Below are positions 1 through 7,570 of a DNA stretch of 46,763 bases, one piece after another. The notes under the pieces were generated by a model. That model saw only the letters and a list, made by a program, of their open reading frames with translations, made no database searches and had not been told where the DNA came from. Origin of the DNA: CALESS01 sp041741455. Its GTDB lineage: Bacteria; Chloroflexota; Anaerolineae; Anaerolineales; Anaerolineaceae. The stretch covers positions 1-46,763 of the forward strand of contig JBGSJZ010000083.1 in the NCBI GenBank assembly GCA_041741455.1, written 5' to 3'. Positions within the stretch are counted from its first letter, which is position 1, and every line of letters starts with the position of its first letter. Made by a program: the position numbers and the translations under genes.

Positions 1-528
1 AGCAAAAAGCAGAGCGACTTTGCAGGACGTGCCGATTATGGCGTGTGTGTCAGCCGAAACTTCAAGTATTTCGGCTATAAATTAGTGACTGTGACCACAT
101 TGAATGGAATTCCCATTGTCTACGATCTGGTACCAGCCAACACGGATGAGCGCAAGGCTGCCGAAGCCGTGATTGATTACTTCTCGTTCTGCGATTTCTT
201 TGCTGATAAGGGATTTCTAGGAGTAAAATGGCAAATTCAGATCTTTGACCAGACCAATAATTTGATCTGGACCCCGCGGCGTTCCAACCAGAAGTATCAG
301 AATGCTAAAAGTTTGGATCGCTGGCTAAACAGCATTCGAGAAAGGATTGAGGGTGTATTTCACGAGGTGCAAAACACAGGCCGCAATATTGAACGATTAT
401 TGACGAAGACCATTTTGGGGTTATGCAATCGAGTAATCATGAAAATGACCAGTCACCTCTTGCGGCATTTGCTGCGGATCGATTTTAATGTTAATGTTCA
501 AACCTTCGAGGCATTTCCCGCCTTTTAG
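1..528 (+). CDS. IS982-like transposase, 3' part (cut by window edge)
   Basis: The reading frame is open from base 1 to the TAG at 526-528, so this is the C-terminal ~175 residues of a protein that usually has about 290. The segments FGYKL, ADKGF and RERIEGVF match the second half of the DDE catalytic domain of IS982-type transposases: the second Asp lies in ADKGF and the Glu in RERIEGVF. The first catalytic Asp would lie upstream of the window. The stop is at the expected distance after the Glu, so the 3' end looks intact. I could not identify a terminal inverted repeat after the stop. The downstream esterase has its own ribosome binding site and is not part of the element. Assignment to IS982 rather than another DDE family is by motif recognition only. 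Confidence 0.75.
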   Translation, partial: SKKQSDFAGRADYGVCVSRNFKYFGYKLVTVTTLNGIPIVYDLVPANTDERKAAEAVIDYFSFCDFFADKGFLGVKWQIQIFDQTNNLIWTPRRSNQKYQNAKSLDRWLNSIRERIEGVFHEVQNTGRNIERLLTKTILGLCNRVIMKMTSHLLRHLLRIDFNVNVQTFEAFPAF

Positions 529-571
529 GTGCGTTTCACATCAGACGTACCATGTTTCAATTGGAGGAAGC

Positions 572-1480
572 TTGAAATTCCTTATTCGATTGTTGGGCAT
601 TTTTAGTCTACTCGCAGTCTCAATCATCCTAATTTTGATTTCTGCTTTCTGGATGTCAAACAAGACAAACGGGAATATTGAGGTTAATGGGCGGGAACGA
701 AGATTTCTGCTGCATGTTCCAGAAACCTATCCCCCAAAAGATCCCGTACCGTTGGTTATTACCATTCATGGTTATGCAGAATGGCCTGCTCATCAGGCCC
801 AAATCAGCCATTGGAATGAGCTCGCAGATCAATATGGGTTTATTGTTGTGTATCCGGCTGGGACCGGTTTCCCTTTACATTGGAGAACCAGCGGTGAAGC
901 AAATGATCAGGGGTCAATGGAAGATGTTTTATTCCTGAGTGAACTCATCGATCAGCTTGAAAATGACTACAACATCGATCCAAAACGGATTTACGTGAAT
1001 GGTTTTTCAAATGGGGGAGGGATGACGCTCCTGTTATCATGCCAGTTGCAAGAGCGCATTGCCGCGATTGGAGGAATTTCTGGTGCGTATTTGATTGCCA
1101 GAGAAAAATGTCCCTTGAATCGGCCGATACCGACAATCATTTTCCACGGAAAAGCGGATCAAATCGTCCCTTATTATGGCGGAAGATCTGAATCGTTTGA
1201 TTATCCTTTTCCTGATGTTGAGAAATGGGTGGAAGATCTTGCCAATCGAAATGGTTGCCCGACTGGAGATCCAGTGAATACTAAAATTGGGCAAGTCAAC
1301 GTAAAGCATTATTCTAATTGCAAGGAAAATGCTGAAGTTGTCTTTTACTCTATTCAAAACGGGGGGCATGCCTGGCCGGGAGGGGAACCCTTGCCTGAAT
1401 GGATTGCGGGATATACCACCGATGAAATAGATGCTACGGAACTTATGTGGGATTTCTTTCAGAAACATCCATTACCATAA
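572..1480 (+). CDS. PHB depolymerase-like secreted or anchored esterase (LpqC family)
   Basis: Alpha/beta-hydrolase related to polyhydroxybutyrate depolymerases and feruloyl esterases. It opens with a hydrophobic segment (about residues 3-24 from the chosen start) that can act as signal peptide or anchor, so the enzyme probably works outside the membrane. Visible family marks are HGY (oxyanion side), the nucleophile elbow GFSNGGG with catalytic Ser, HGKADQIVPY (acidic residue region) and NGGHAWPG with the catalytic His. The frame is open further upstream to an ATG at 488, which would overlap the transposase; I prefer TTG 572 because GGAGG lies at 563-567, four bases before it. That gives 302 residues. 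The substrate cannot be told from sequence; a short-chain ester or polyester is typical. It may be cotranscribed with the phosphatase 18 bases downstream. Confidence 0.75.
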   Translation: MKFLIRLLGIFSLLAVSIILILISAFWMSNKTNGNIEVNGRERRFLLHVPETYPPKDPVPLVITIHGYAEWPAHQAQISHWNELADQYGFIVVYPAGTGFPLHWRTSGEANDQGSMEDVLFLSELIDQLENDYNIDPKRIYVNGFSNGGGMTLLLSCQLQERIAAIGGISGAYLIAREKCPLNRPIPTIIFHGKADQIVPYYGGRSESFDYPFPDVEKWVEDLANRNGCPTGDPVNTKIGQVNVKHYSNCKENAEVVFYSIQNGGHAWPGGEPLPEWIAGYTTDEIDATELMWDFFQKHPLP

Positions 1481-1498
1481 TTCTAACGGGAGATAAAC

Positions 1499-2182
1499 AT
1501 GACTCATCAACCAATCACACGACTGTTTCTGGTCAGGCATGGGGCAACCCAACTCAGTGCTGAAGATCGGTTTGCTGGTGCAATCAATCCAGAACTTTCC
1601 GACGAGGGTAAGTTTCAAGCACAGCATCTGGCTGAGCGGCTGGCTGATGATCAAATTACAGCGGTGTATTGCAGTCCCCTTATCAGGACGGTTCAAACGG
1701 CGACAATTCTGGCAAAGCCGCACCGGTTGGAACCGATTTCTGCAGATGGATTACGAGAAATCGACCATGGTCATTGGGAAGGCATGCGTCGAAGTGAAGT
1801 TGAGGAGAACTATCCTGAAGAATATTCTGCCTGGAATGAGGATCCGTTCACCTTTGCCCCGATTGGTGGAGAAGCTGGCGTGAATGTCATCGCCCGAGCC
1901 CTACCGGTAATCCGGTCGATTGTGTTGAAACACCAGGGGAAAAATGTACTGGTAGTTTCCCATAAAGCCACTCTGCGCCTGTTAATCAGCAGTTTATTAG
2001 GGTTTGATGGGCGGGGTTACCGTGATCGGTTAGACCAATCTCCGGCCTGTTTGAATGTGCTGGATTTCAAGGACCCAGTACGGGTGCGATTAATGCTGTT
2101 TAATGATGTTTCCCATTATGTAGATTATCCACGCCGGCCGAGCGGACAACTTTCGAATTGGTGGGATGAAGCCTCAACATAA
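1499..2182 (+). CDS. Histidine phosphatase family protein (phosphoglycerate mutase-like)
   Basis: A 227-residue member of the branch-1 histidine phosphatase superfamily. The N-terminal LVRHGATQLS holds the RHG motif whose His is phosphorylated during catalysis. A second conserved Arg lies in SPLIRTVQTA, the acid in REIDHGHWEG and the second His in VVSHKATLR. This layout fits the GpmB/CobC/PhoE type, which act on small phosphate esters; the substrate is not predictable here. A GGGAG ribosome binding site lies about 7 bases before the ATG. The gene follows the esterase closely on the same strand and ends 5 bases before the convergent aldolase gene, with no clear terminator between them. Confidence 0.8.
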   Translation: MTHQPITRLFLVRHGATQLSAEDRFAGAINPELSDEGKFQAQHLAERLADDQITAVYCSPLIRTVQTATILAKPHRLEPISADGLREIDHGHWEGMRRSEVEENYPEEYSAWNEDPFTFAPIGGEAGVNVIARALPVIRSIVLKHQGKNVLVVSHKATLRLLISSLLGFDGRGYRDRLDQSPACLNVLDFKDPVRVRLMLFNDVSHYVDYPRRPSGQLSNWWDEAST

Positions 2183-2187
2183 GCCGT

Positions 2188-2994
2188 TTATAAATTAATT
2201 AAGGGCGAAAAGACTCCGCTGGCAAGACAGATTTTTTTCAACTCGTCGGAAGATAATCCATTGGATGGGTTGCCGCATTGTAGGTTGATCACCTCGTAAC
2301 GGGCAGCTGTTTCTGCGTATTCCACCAGGTCTGCCGCTTTAACCAAACCGAGGTTGGAACGAGTAACGATTCCATGGCGCTGCCAGAGAATAGCCTTATG
2401 ATCGCGCAGACTTACGACGCTGGCCTCCATCAATTGGTTGGAACCGGGAACCATAAAGGGGATAATCCCGATACCTTCTGGAAAGTTCAGAATGGTTTCA
2501 GGTTGCCAGCGGAGTAAATTTCGGTTTAGGATGGAAAAATCAGAATATTCTTGACGATGACTGAGGTAGGTCAGGTGAAATGGCTGAGCATGCAGCACAG
2601 AATGAAAATCGAGCATATGATGAAAAACTTGGTCTTGGTGAACGGCCAGGTGGGTATTCCATTCAGAAGAAGGAAGAGTAGGGATGGCAGAGAACAAAGT
2701 ACCGGTTGTTCCATTCTTGTGAATCTTAACCAGGCAGAGGGTAGTCGTCATTGAATTTGCTATATCTCTCAGGCGAGAACCGGAAGTTGTGATGATCAGC
2801 CAGCCCGATGCAAGATGGGGTACAAAAACCGGGAGATTAACCTGGAGACTGGTAGAAAACACATCTGGAATATCATCCAATGATTTTATGAAAACTGAAA
2901 GGTTGCCCCCGGATGCTTCCGCAGCGGACAGGTTAGTTAACTGCTGCCCAGCCTGAGCTAATTGTTGAAAGATAACGGAAAAAATATGTGGCAT
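2188..2994 (-). CDS. rhaD: Rhamnulose-1-phosphate aldolase-like class II aldolase
   Basis: Class II zinc aldolase of 268 residues, close to the usual RhaD length (about 274). Such enzymes split L-rhamnulose 1-phosphate into dihydroxyacetone phosphate and lactaldehyde in the cytoplasm. Family marks are GGNLSV near residue 30, TTSGSRLRD, VLHAQPFHLTYLSH, the RhaD-type FPEGIGIIPFMVPG, and WQRHGIV carrying a metal-binding His. The metal motif reads H-A-Q where E. coli RhaD has H-C-H, so one ligand may differ; I recall the H-A-Q form from other homologues. No rhamnose isomerase, kinase or transporter lies in this window, so the rhamnose role rests on similarity alone. A fuculose- or ribulose-phosphate aldolase is the main alternative. 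Confidence 0.75.
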   Translation of the reverse strand: MPHIFSVIFQQLAQAGQQLTNLSAAEASGGNLSVFIKSLDDIPDVFSTSLQVNLPVFVPHLASGWLIITTSGSRLRDIANSMTTTLCLVKIHKNGTTGTLFSAIPTLPSSEWNTHLAVHQDQVFHHMLDFHSVLHAQPFHLTYLSHRQEYSDFSILNRNLLRWQPETILNFPEGIGIIPFMVPGSNQLMEASVVSLRDHKAILWQRHGIVTRSNLGLVKAADLVEYAETAARYEVINLQCGNPSNGLSSDELKKICLASGVFSPLINL

Positions 2995-3159
2995 ATAAGA
3001 ACCTATCGTTATTCAGATTCATTATACGGTTAAATTGAAGATTTTTGCCTGAATTTCATTGCGGATAACTGCAAATCTGACCGCTCAGATATTTTGTTTT
3101 GAGTAAACCTACTATTGAATGTGAGATGACTACATTTATAATCTTGTTTTGTCGGTCAC

Positions 3160-3188
3160 TTGATTTTGCCGGAATAATTGGATATAAA
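3160..3188 (+). promoter_or_regulatory. Putative sigma-70 promoter of the thioredoxin-like lipoprotein
   Basis: TTGATT at 3160-3165 and TATAAA at 3183-3188 are separated by 17 bases. The start codon at 3211 is preceded by AAAGGAGAG. The rest of the 216-base gap back to 2995 is AT-rich and shows no gene. Confidence 0.45.
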
Positions 3189-3210
3189 TAGTCTTGTATA
3201 AAGGAGAGTT

Positions 3211-3741
3211 ATGAAGACAACTGTAACCCTTACCATAATGTTTTTCCTGTTGATATTTGCGTCATCTTGCTCCAGTCAGAAAATAGTTTCAACTCAAATT
3301 GAAACAAAACCAACCGAACTTAGCAGCACAAAAACGGTCTTGCCAGAAGAAACAATCAACCCAGAGGCAACTGAAATATCTTCAGAAGTTGAAGAAATTA
3401 AGCCAACCCCCAGGACAAGCCTGGAAGCAAGTGATCCGGCTGATTTTTTGCTTGCTTCCGGTCAATATCAACTGGTGGAGTTATTTGCCTTCTGGTGAGG
3501 AACCTGCCAAAATATGGCACCCATCGTGCATGGGCTAGAGGTAGATTTTTACGAAAAGATCCGATTTAGCTTTCTGGATATTGATGATCCGGACAATCAG
3601 ACCATCATGCGAGAGCTTGGTTTTCGTGTTCAACCAGAGTTTTACCTGGTTGATGCAGAGGGAAATGTTCTGCAAAAATGGATTGGGCCGGTCACCAAGG
3701 ACCAATTCGAGCAGGTGTTCAATGATTATTTGAATGAATAA
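3211..3741 (+). CDS. Thioredoxin-like lipoprotein with in-frame UGA (probable selenocysteine) in the CxxC position
   Basis: Two reading frames that look separate are one frame interrupted by TGA at 3496-3498 (codon 96 of 176). The first part has a lipoprotein signal (hydrophobic residues 9-18, Cys20 as likely lipidated residue) and a Thr/Glu-rich linker. It then runs into the thioredoxin strand LVELFAFW. Directly after Trp comes UGA-G-T-C, then QNMAPIV, a beta strand (SFLDIDD) and the cis-Pro loop VQPEFYLVD. UGA therefore sits exactly where a thioredoxin has the first Cys of WCxxC, giving U-x-x-C with Cys99 as partner. This agrees with the paralogue at 44095, which has CQSC at the same place. 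A nonsense mutation is the alternative, but the frame stays open and conserved in style for 80 codons after it. Predicted location: outer face of the membrane, as a thiol or copper-site redox partner for the copper genes that follow. Confidence 0.7.
3499..3542 (+). promoter_or_regulatory. Candidate bacterial SECIS hairpin region after the UGA
   Basis: Two overlapping hairpins lie just after the in-frame UGA. CCCAT 3520-3524 pairs with ATGGG 3530-3534 around the loop CGTGC, about 27 bases after the UGA and with a G among its first two bases. TGCCA 3505-3509 pairs with TGGCA 3515-3519. A longer outer pairing, ACCTGCC with GGC...AGGT (3502-3508 and 3533-3542), is also possible. Known bacterial SECIS elements lie in this interval with a G near the loop top. 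Which fold forms needs computation. Confidence 0.4.
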
Positions 3742-3744
3742 CTC

Positions 3745-3773
3745 TTGACAGTTATTGACTATAATAATAGAAT
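3745..3773 (+). promoter_or_regulatory. Promoter of csoR-copZ-copA
   Basis: Consensus TTGACA at 3745-3750, 17 bases, then TAGAAT at 3768-3773. It begins 3 bases after the stop of the thioredoxin-like gene. The transcript would start near 3780, at the left edge of the inverted repeat at 3777-3812. Confidence 0.6.
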
Positions 3774-3776
3774 CCC

Positions 3777-3812
3777 TTCACCCCACCCCCACCGGGTAGG
3801 GGGCGAGGTGAA
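3777..3812 (+). promoter_or_regulatory. GC-rich inverted repeat, possible CsoR operator or 5'UTR hairpin
   Basis: Arms 3777-3790 and 3799-3812 (left arm TTCACCCCACCCCC) pair at 12 of 14 positions around the loop ACCGGGTA. CsoR operators are typically palindromes with runs of C and G, and this one starts at the predicted transcription start. It also contains the ribosome binding sequence GAGGTG and ends one base before the csoR ATG, so as RNA it would hide the start. Similar C/G-tract hairpins occur as dispersed repeats in many genomes, which is the alternative. Confidence 0.5.
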
Positions 3813-3813
3813 A

Positions 3814-4080
3814 ATGAATAATGATGTATTAACCCGATTAAAGACCGTTGAAGGGCACATCCGGGGAATAGAGCGGATGGTGGAAGACGATGCTTATTGC
3901 ATCGATATTATTAAGCAGATTCAGGCCGTCCAGGCAGCCCTGGGCAAAGTATCGAATCTGGTATTGGACGGTCACTTAAATTCGTGCGTCATCACGGCTG
4001 TACGCGGAGATGATCCAGATGAACGTGAACGAGTTTTGGGTGAGTTGTCGGAGATTTTTCTGGCTACCCGCAGAAGTTAA
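3814..4080 (+). CDS. csoR: CsoR-type copper-sensing repressor
   Basis: An all-helical DUF156 repressor of 88 residues. CsoR proteins bind operator DNA as tetramers and let go when Cu(I) binds. The Cu(I) ligand set C-H-C is present as Cys29, His54 and Cys58 (GHLNSC), the copper form of the family rather than the nickel/cobalt RcnR or formaldehyde FrmR forms. The start is ATG 3814 behind GAGGTG; the longer upstream frame would cross the promoter and is rejected. It heads the copZ-copA genes, so it most likely represses its own operon through the inverted repeat just before it. Confidence 0.85.
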   Translation: MNNDVLTRLKTVEGHIRGIERMVEDDAYCIDIIKQIQAVQAALGKVSNLVLDGHLNSCVITAVRGDDPDERERVLGELSEIFLATRRS

Positions 4081-4113
4081 GATCCTGACATATTAACCTT
4101 AAGGAGAATAGCA

Positions 4114-4317
4114 ATGCCAATGATTACACTAACTGTTCCTAATATAAACTGCGAACATTGTGTCCATACCATTCAAACCGAGTTGGCTGATCTGGCAGGA
4201 GTGACTTCTGTGAAGGCTGATTCAACATCCAAAAAAGTGTTGATTGTTTTTGAGACTCCTGCCGATGAGATAAGAATCAGAGAGACTCTGGTAGAGATCA
4301 ATTACCCAGCAATTTAG
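4114..4317 (+). CDS. copZ: CopZ-like copper chaperone (HMA domain)
   Basis: A 67-residue single heavy-metal-associated domain of ferredoxin-like fold. The Cu(I) site is NCEHC, Cys13 and Cys16, in the first loop after strand TLTVPNI. Chaperones of this kind carry Cu(I) in the cytoplasm to the N-terminal domain of CopA, encoded 76 bases downstream. AAGGAG precedes the ATG at good spacing. Its length and position between a CsoR and a CopA make a copper role much more likely than mercury or cadmium. Confidence 0.85.
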   Translation: MPMITLTVPNINCEHCVHTIQTELADLAGVTSVKADSTSKKVLIVFETPADEIRIRETLVEINYPAI

Positions 4318-4345
4318 TAAACAAAACAAAATATCCTAAAGATGG

Positions 4346-4363
4346 GGCGCTGGGAACAGCGCC
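4346..4363 (+). other. Intercistronic hairpin between copZ and copA
   Basis: GGCGCTG 4346-4352 and CAGCGCC 4357-4363 form a perfect 7-bp stem with a GGAA tetraloop. No T-run follows directly, so it is not a standard terminator. It could protect the csoR-copZ message or lower copA output. Confidence 0.45.
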
Positions 4364-4393
4364 TCGTTTAATGAATCCAACGTAGAGGTATAA

Positions 4394-6817
4394 ATGAGCG
4401 AAAACCGTCAGATTGTTTTACCCATAACCGGCATGACCTGTGCAAATTGCGTAGCAACGATTGAACGCAATTTAAAAAAAATGGATGGTATCAACCTGGT
4501 GGTAGTGAATTTATCCTCCGAACGGGCAACCGTTGAATTTGATCCTGAAAAGCAATCACTCGAGACTGTTGTGCAACGGGTGCAACGGGTAGGTTATGAC
4601 GTGGCCCGCGGGGAGGCAAATTTTCTGATTCGTCGGCTGAGTGATGACAATGATGCCCGCAGGTTGGAAAAGGCAATCGTTAAACTGGAAGGCGTCACCC
4701 AAGTAAATGTCAGTTTGGCCAGTGAACGAACTCATGTTCAATACATACCAACCATCATCAGCCAGGCAGAACTCAGGAAAGAAGTGATTTCAGCCGGGTT
4801 TGAGGTTGTTGAATTGGATGGCCAAACCGAAGATGCAGAGGCGGCGGCCCGAGAGGAAGAAATTAATCAGCAAAGGCGAATGCTCATTCTTGGATTAATT
4901 TTCACCGTTCCGCTTTTCCTGGTTTCCATGGGGCGGGACCTGGAAATTATTCCGCATGCGATCGGACATGCCTGGTATGTCAATTGGATCATGCTGGGAT
5001 TGGCAACTCCGGTACAGTTTTTTGTTGGACGCCAATATTATATCGGTGCCTACAAAGCATTGCGTAATCGATCTGCCAATATGGATGTGTTGATCGTAAT
5101 GGGTTCATCGGCAGCCTATTTATATAGCTTGCCGTTTGTTTTTGGCTGGCTGGAAGGCCATTTGTACTTGGAAACGGCTGCAGTGATTATCACCCTGATC
5201 AAACTGGGAAAATACTTGGAAGCTAAAGCCAAAGGTCGGACCAGCGACGCAATCAAGAAATTGATGGGACTGCGATCCAAAACTGCCCAAATCATTCGGG
5301 ATGGGGTCGAACAAAAAGTTGGGATAGATGAAGTTCGAACTGGAGACATTATCATCGTGCGAGCAGGAGAAAAAATCCCTGTGGATGGGGTGGTCATTGA
5401 AGGTCAGACCAGCGTGGACGAGGCAATGATCACAGGCGAAAGCCAGCCAGTTGAGAAAAAGGCAGGCGATGCGGTGATTGGAGCAACATTCAATAAATTT
5501 GGATCGATCCGAATGGAAGCCACCCGTGTTGGAAAAGAATCAGTACTTGCTCAGATCGTAAAATTGGTGGAAGAAGCCCAAGGATCTAAGGCCCCTATTC
5601 AGAAAATTGCGGATCAGGTCAGTGCTGTTTTTGTTCCGATCGTGATTGGAATTGCGCTACTGACTTTCCTAGGGTGGTTTTTCCTGGCGCCAGCCCCGGC
5701 AGATGGTAGTGATATGAGCAGTTTTACCAGGGCTCTGATTCACATGGTGGCGGTTCTGGTGATTGCCTGCCCCTGTGCCATGGGGCTGGCAACCCCGACA
5801 GCGATCATGGTTGGCACAGGCCGCGGGGCGGAACAGGGTATATTGTTCCGCAACGGTGAAGCTCTCGAACAGGCAGGTCGTGTTGCTGTGGTCGCGTTAG
5901 ATAAGACTGGAACCATCACTCGAGGTGAACCTCAAGTGACTGAGCTAGTGCCAGTGAATGGATTCTCAGACGAGGAAGTGCTAAGATTGGCGGCCAGTGT
6001 TGAGAAGAGAAACCAACACCCCCTGGGGGAAGCCATCCAGGCAGAAGCTGGAAATCGAGGTCTGGTTCTCAGTGACCCAGCCGGATTTATGGTTGAACCG
6101 GGCATGGGCGTCAGGGCCGAGGTGGAAGGAAAATCCATCCTAGTGGGGAACCGGCGTCTGTTGATGATACATGGAGTGGATTTGATTTCTATTGAAAACA
6201 CTATTGATGCCTTAGAAGAAAAGTCTTATACACCCATCCTGGTGGCCGTGGATGGTCTGATTGCCGGAGCAATGGGAGTAGCCGACACCGTTCGGGAAGG
6301 CTCTGAGGAGGCCATTCTACGTTTGCATCAGATGGGGTTAAAGGTTGCCATAATCACCGGGGATAACCGGAAAACTGCCGAGAGAATTGCGGAGCAGGTG
6401 GGCATTGACCTGGTATTGGCTGAGGTTCTGCCAGATGGAAAATCCAGTGAGATCAAACGGTTGCAACAGGGTGGTATCCAGGTTGCTATGGTTGGAGATG
6501 GCATCAATGATGCGCCAGCTTTGGCTCAAGCCAATGTTGGTATTGCCATTGGTACCGGGACGGATGTAGCGATGGCCTCTTCCACGATAACATTGATGAG
6601 TGGGGACTTGCGTGGAGTGCCCAGAGCCATCCGTTTGTCACAATTGACCCTAAAGACCATCAAAGGGAACCTGTTCTGGGCTTTTGTTTACAACATCATC
6701 TTGATCCCTGTGGCAGCATTGGGCTGGTTAAATCCAATGTTGGCGGCCGGTGCGATGGCGTTTAGCAGCTTATTCGTGGTGACAAATAGTCTGCGATTGC
6801 GGAAAGTCAGATTCTAA
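4394..6817 (+). CDS. copA: Cu(I)-exporting P1B-type ATPase
   Basis: An 807-residue P1B-1 ATPase that pumps Cu(I) out across the cytoplasmic membrane. In order: HMA domain 1 with GMTCANC (Cys16, Cys19); a second HMA-like domain at about 77-140 that keeps the fold but has no CxxC; membrane helices; the actuator loop with TGES; the transport motif CPC (Cys459, Cys461) followed by AMGLATPTA; the phosphorylation site DKTGTIT with Asp503; the HP motif (NQHPLGEA); and the hinge GDGINDAPALAQA. The C-terminal helices carry YN and MAFSS, as in copper rather than zinc pumps. Length is typical for a two-HMA CopA. It is the last gene of the csoR-copZ-copA unit. Confidence 0.93.
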   Translation: MSENRQIVLPITGMTCANCVATIERNLKKMDGINLVVVNLSSERATVEFDPEKQSLETVVQRVQRVGYDVARGEANFLIRRLSDDNDARRLEKAIVKLEGVTQVNVSLASERTHVQYIPTIISQAELRKEVISAGFEVVELDGQTEDAEAAAREEEINQQRRMLILGLIFTVPLFLVSMGRDLEIIPHAIGHAWYVNWIMLGLATPVQFFVGRQYYIGAYKALRNRSANMDVLIVMGSSAAYLYSLPFVFGWLEGHLYLETAAVIITLIKLGKYLEAKAKGRTSDAIKKLMGLRSKTAQIIRDGVEQKVGIDEVRTGDIIIVRAGEKIPVDGVVIEGQTSVDEAMITGESQPVEKKAGDAVIGATFNKFGSIRMEATRVGKESVLAQIVKLVEEAQGSKAPIQKIADQVSAVFVPIVIGIALLTFLGWFFLAPAPADGSDMSSFTRALIHMVAVLVIACPCAMGLATPTAIMVGTGRGAEQGILFRNGEALEQAGRVAVVALDKTGTITRGEPQVTELVPVNGFSDEEVLRLAASVEKRNQHPLGEAIQAEAGNRGLVLSDPAGFMVEPGMGVRAEVEGKSILVGNRRLLMIHGVDLISIENTIDALEEKSYTPILVAVDGLIAGAMGVADTVREGSEEAILRLHQMGLKVAIITGDNRKTAERIAEQVGIDLVLAEVLPDGKSSEIKRLQQGGIQVAMVGDGINDAPALAQANVGIAIGTGTDVAMASSTITLMSGDLRGVPRAIRLSQLTLKTIKGNLFWAFVYNIILIPVAALGWLNPMLAAGAMAFSSLFVVTNSLRLRKVRF

Positions 6818-6960
6818 CTTTCTTATCAGGATCCAAACGGCCTGTAAAAAATTAATTCAAGCAGCAGTTAATTTTCTTAGCAGACTAAACACAGTGGTAA
6901 AATTGCTTAAACTTAAATTAGCCAAAAATCGATCTGCGAAAGATATAAATTGGAGGAGAA

Positions 6961-7407
6961 ATGCGGATAGTCATCGCTTGTGATCATGGTGGTTTTCCAT
7001 TAAAGTCATTCGTAAAACAGGTAGTCCTCAGTGGGGGGCATGATGTGCTGGATGTGGGGACGGATAGCTCAGAAAGTGTGGATTACCCGGATTTTACAAA
7101 GAAAGCCGGAAAGCTGGTTCAGACTGGAGAAGCGGATCGAGGCATCATTCTATGTGGCTCCGGAGTGGGAGCCTGCATTGCTGCCAACAAAATGCAAGGA
7201 ATTTATGCCAGTGTTTGTCATGATACATATACGGCTCACCAGGGAGTCGAGCATGATAACATGAATATTTTGTGCATTGGCGCACGGGTGATTGGACCTG
7301 AGCTGGCACGGGATATCATTCTTTCGTTTTTGAGCGCGGATTTCCGGGAGGATGAGCGCTTTCGACGACGATTCGAAAAGGTTAAGTTAATCGAGGAATC
7401 TGAATAA
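6961..7407 (+). CDS. rpiB: Ribose-5-phosphate isomerase B
   Basis: A 148-residue RpiB/LacAB-family isomerase that interconverts ribose 5-phosphate and ribulose 5-phosphate in the pentose phosphate pathway. It begins IACDHGGFPLK (phosphate-binding region) and has the catalytic Cys in LCGSGVGACIAANK, followed by HDTYTA and the NILCIGARVIG segment, all typical. GGAGGAG lies 4 bases before the ATG. It stands alone, with 143 bases upstream that are AT-rich (a weak TAAAAT at 6898 after TG is the only promoter-like signal) and no close partner downstream. A sugar-specific isomerase such as for allose phosphate cannot be excluded. Confidence 0.9.
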   Translation: MRIVIACDHGGFPLKSFVKQVVLSGGHDVLDVGTDSSESVDYPDFTKKAGKLVQTGEADRGIILCGSGVGACIAANKMQGIYASVCHDTYTAHQGVEHDNMNILCIGARVIGPELARDIILSFLSADFREDERFRRRFEKVKLIEESE

Positions 7408-7512
7408 CTTCAAATACTGGACGCCAAAAATTTTAACTTTCATAGGAAAACTCTTAATTTAAAACCGAAGAATATCATCTATAATCAGACTATTCTTTTC
7501 GCTTGTCATCAT

Positions 7513-7535
7513 CCCGGACCCATTATTGATCCGGG
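7513..7535. repeat. Hairpin CCCGGA/TCCGGG in the leader before the oxoamine synthase
   Basis: CCCGGA 7513-7518 pairs with TCCGGG 7530-7535 around an 11-base loop. A T-run follows at 7543-7548, too far off for a clean terminator. A TATAAT box is seen upstream at 7480-7485 without a good -35. The sequence resembles short dispersed palindromes seen in other bacteria. Confidence 0.3.
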
Positions 7536-7570
7536 CAGATCATTTTTTATTCGGTTTGAAAGGATTTTCG

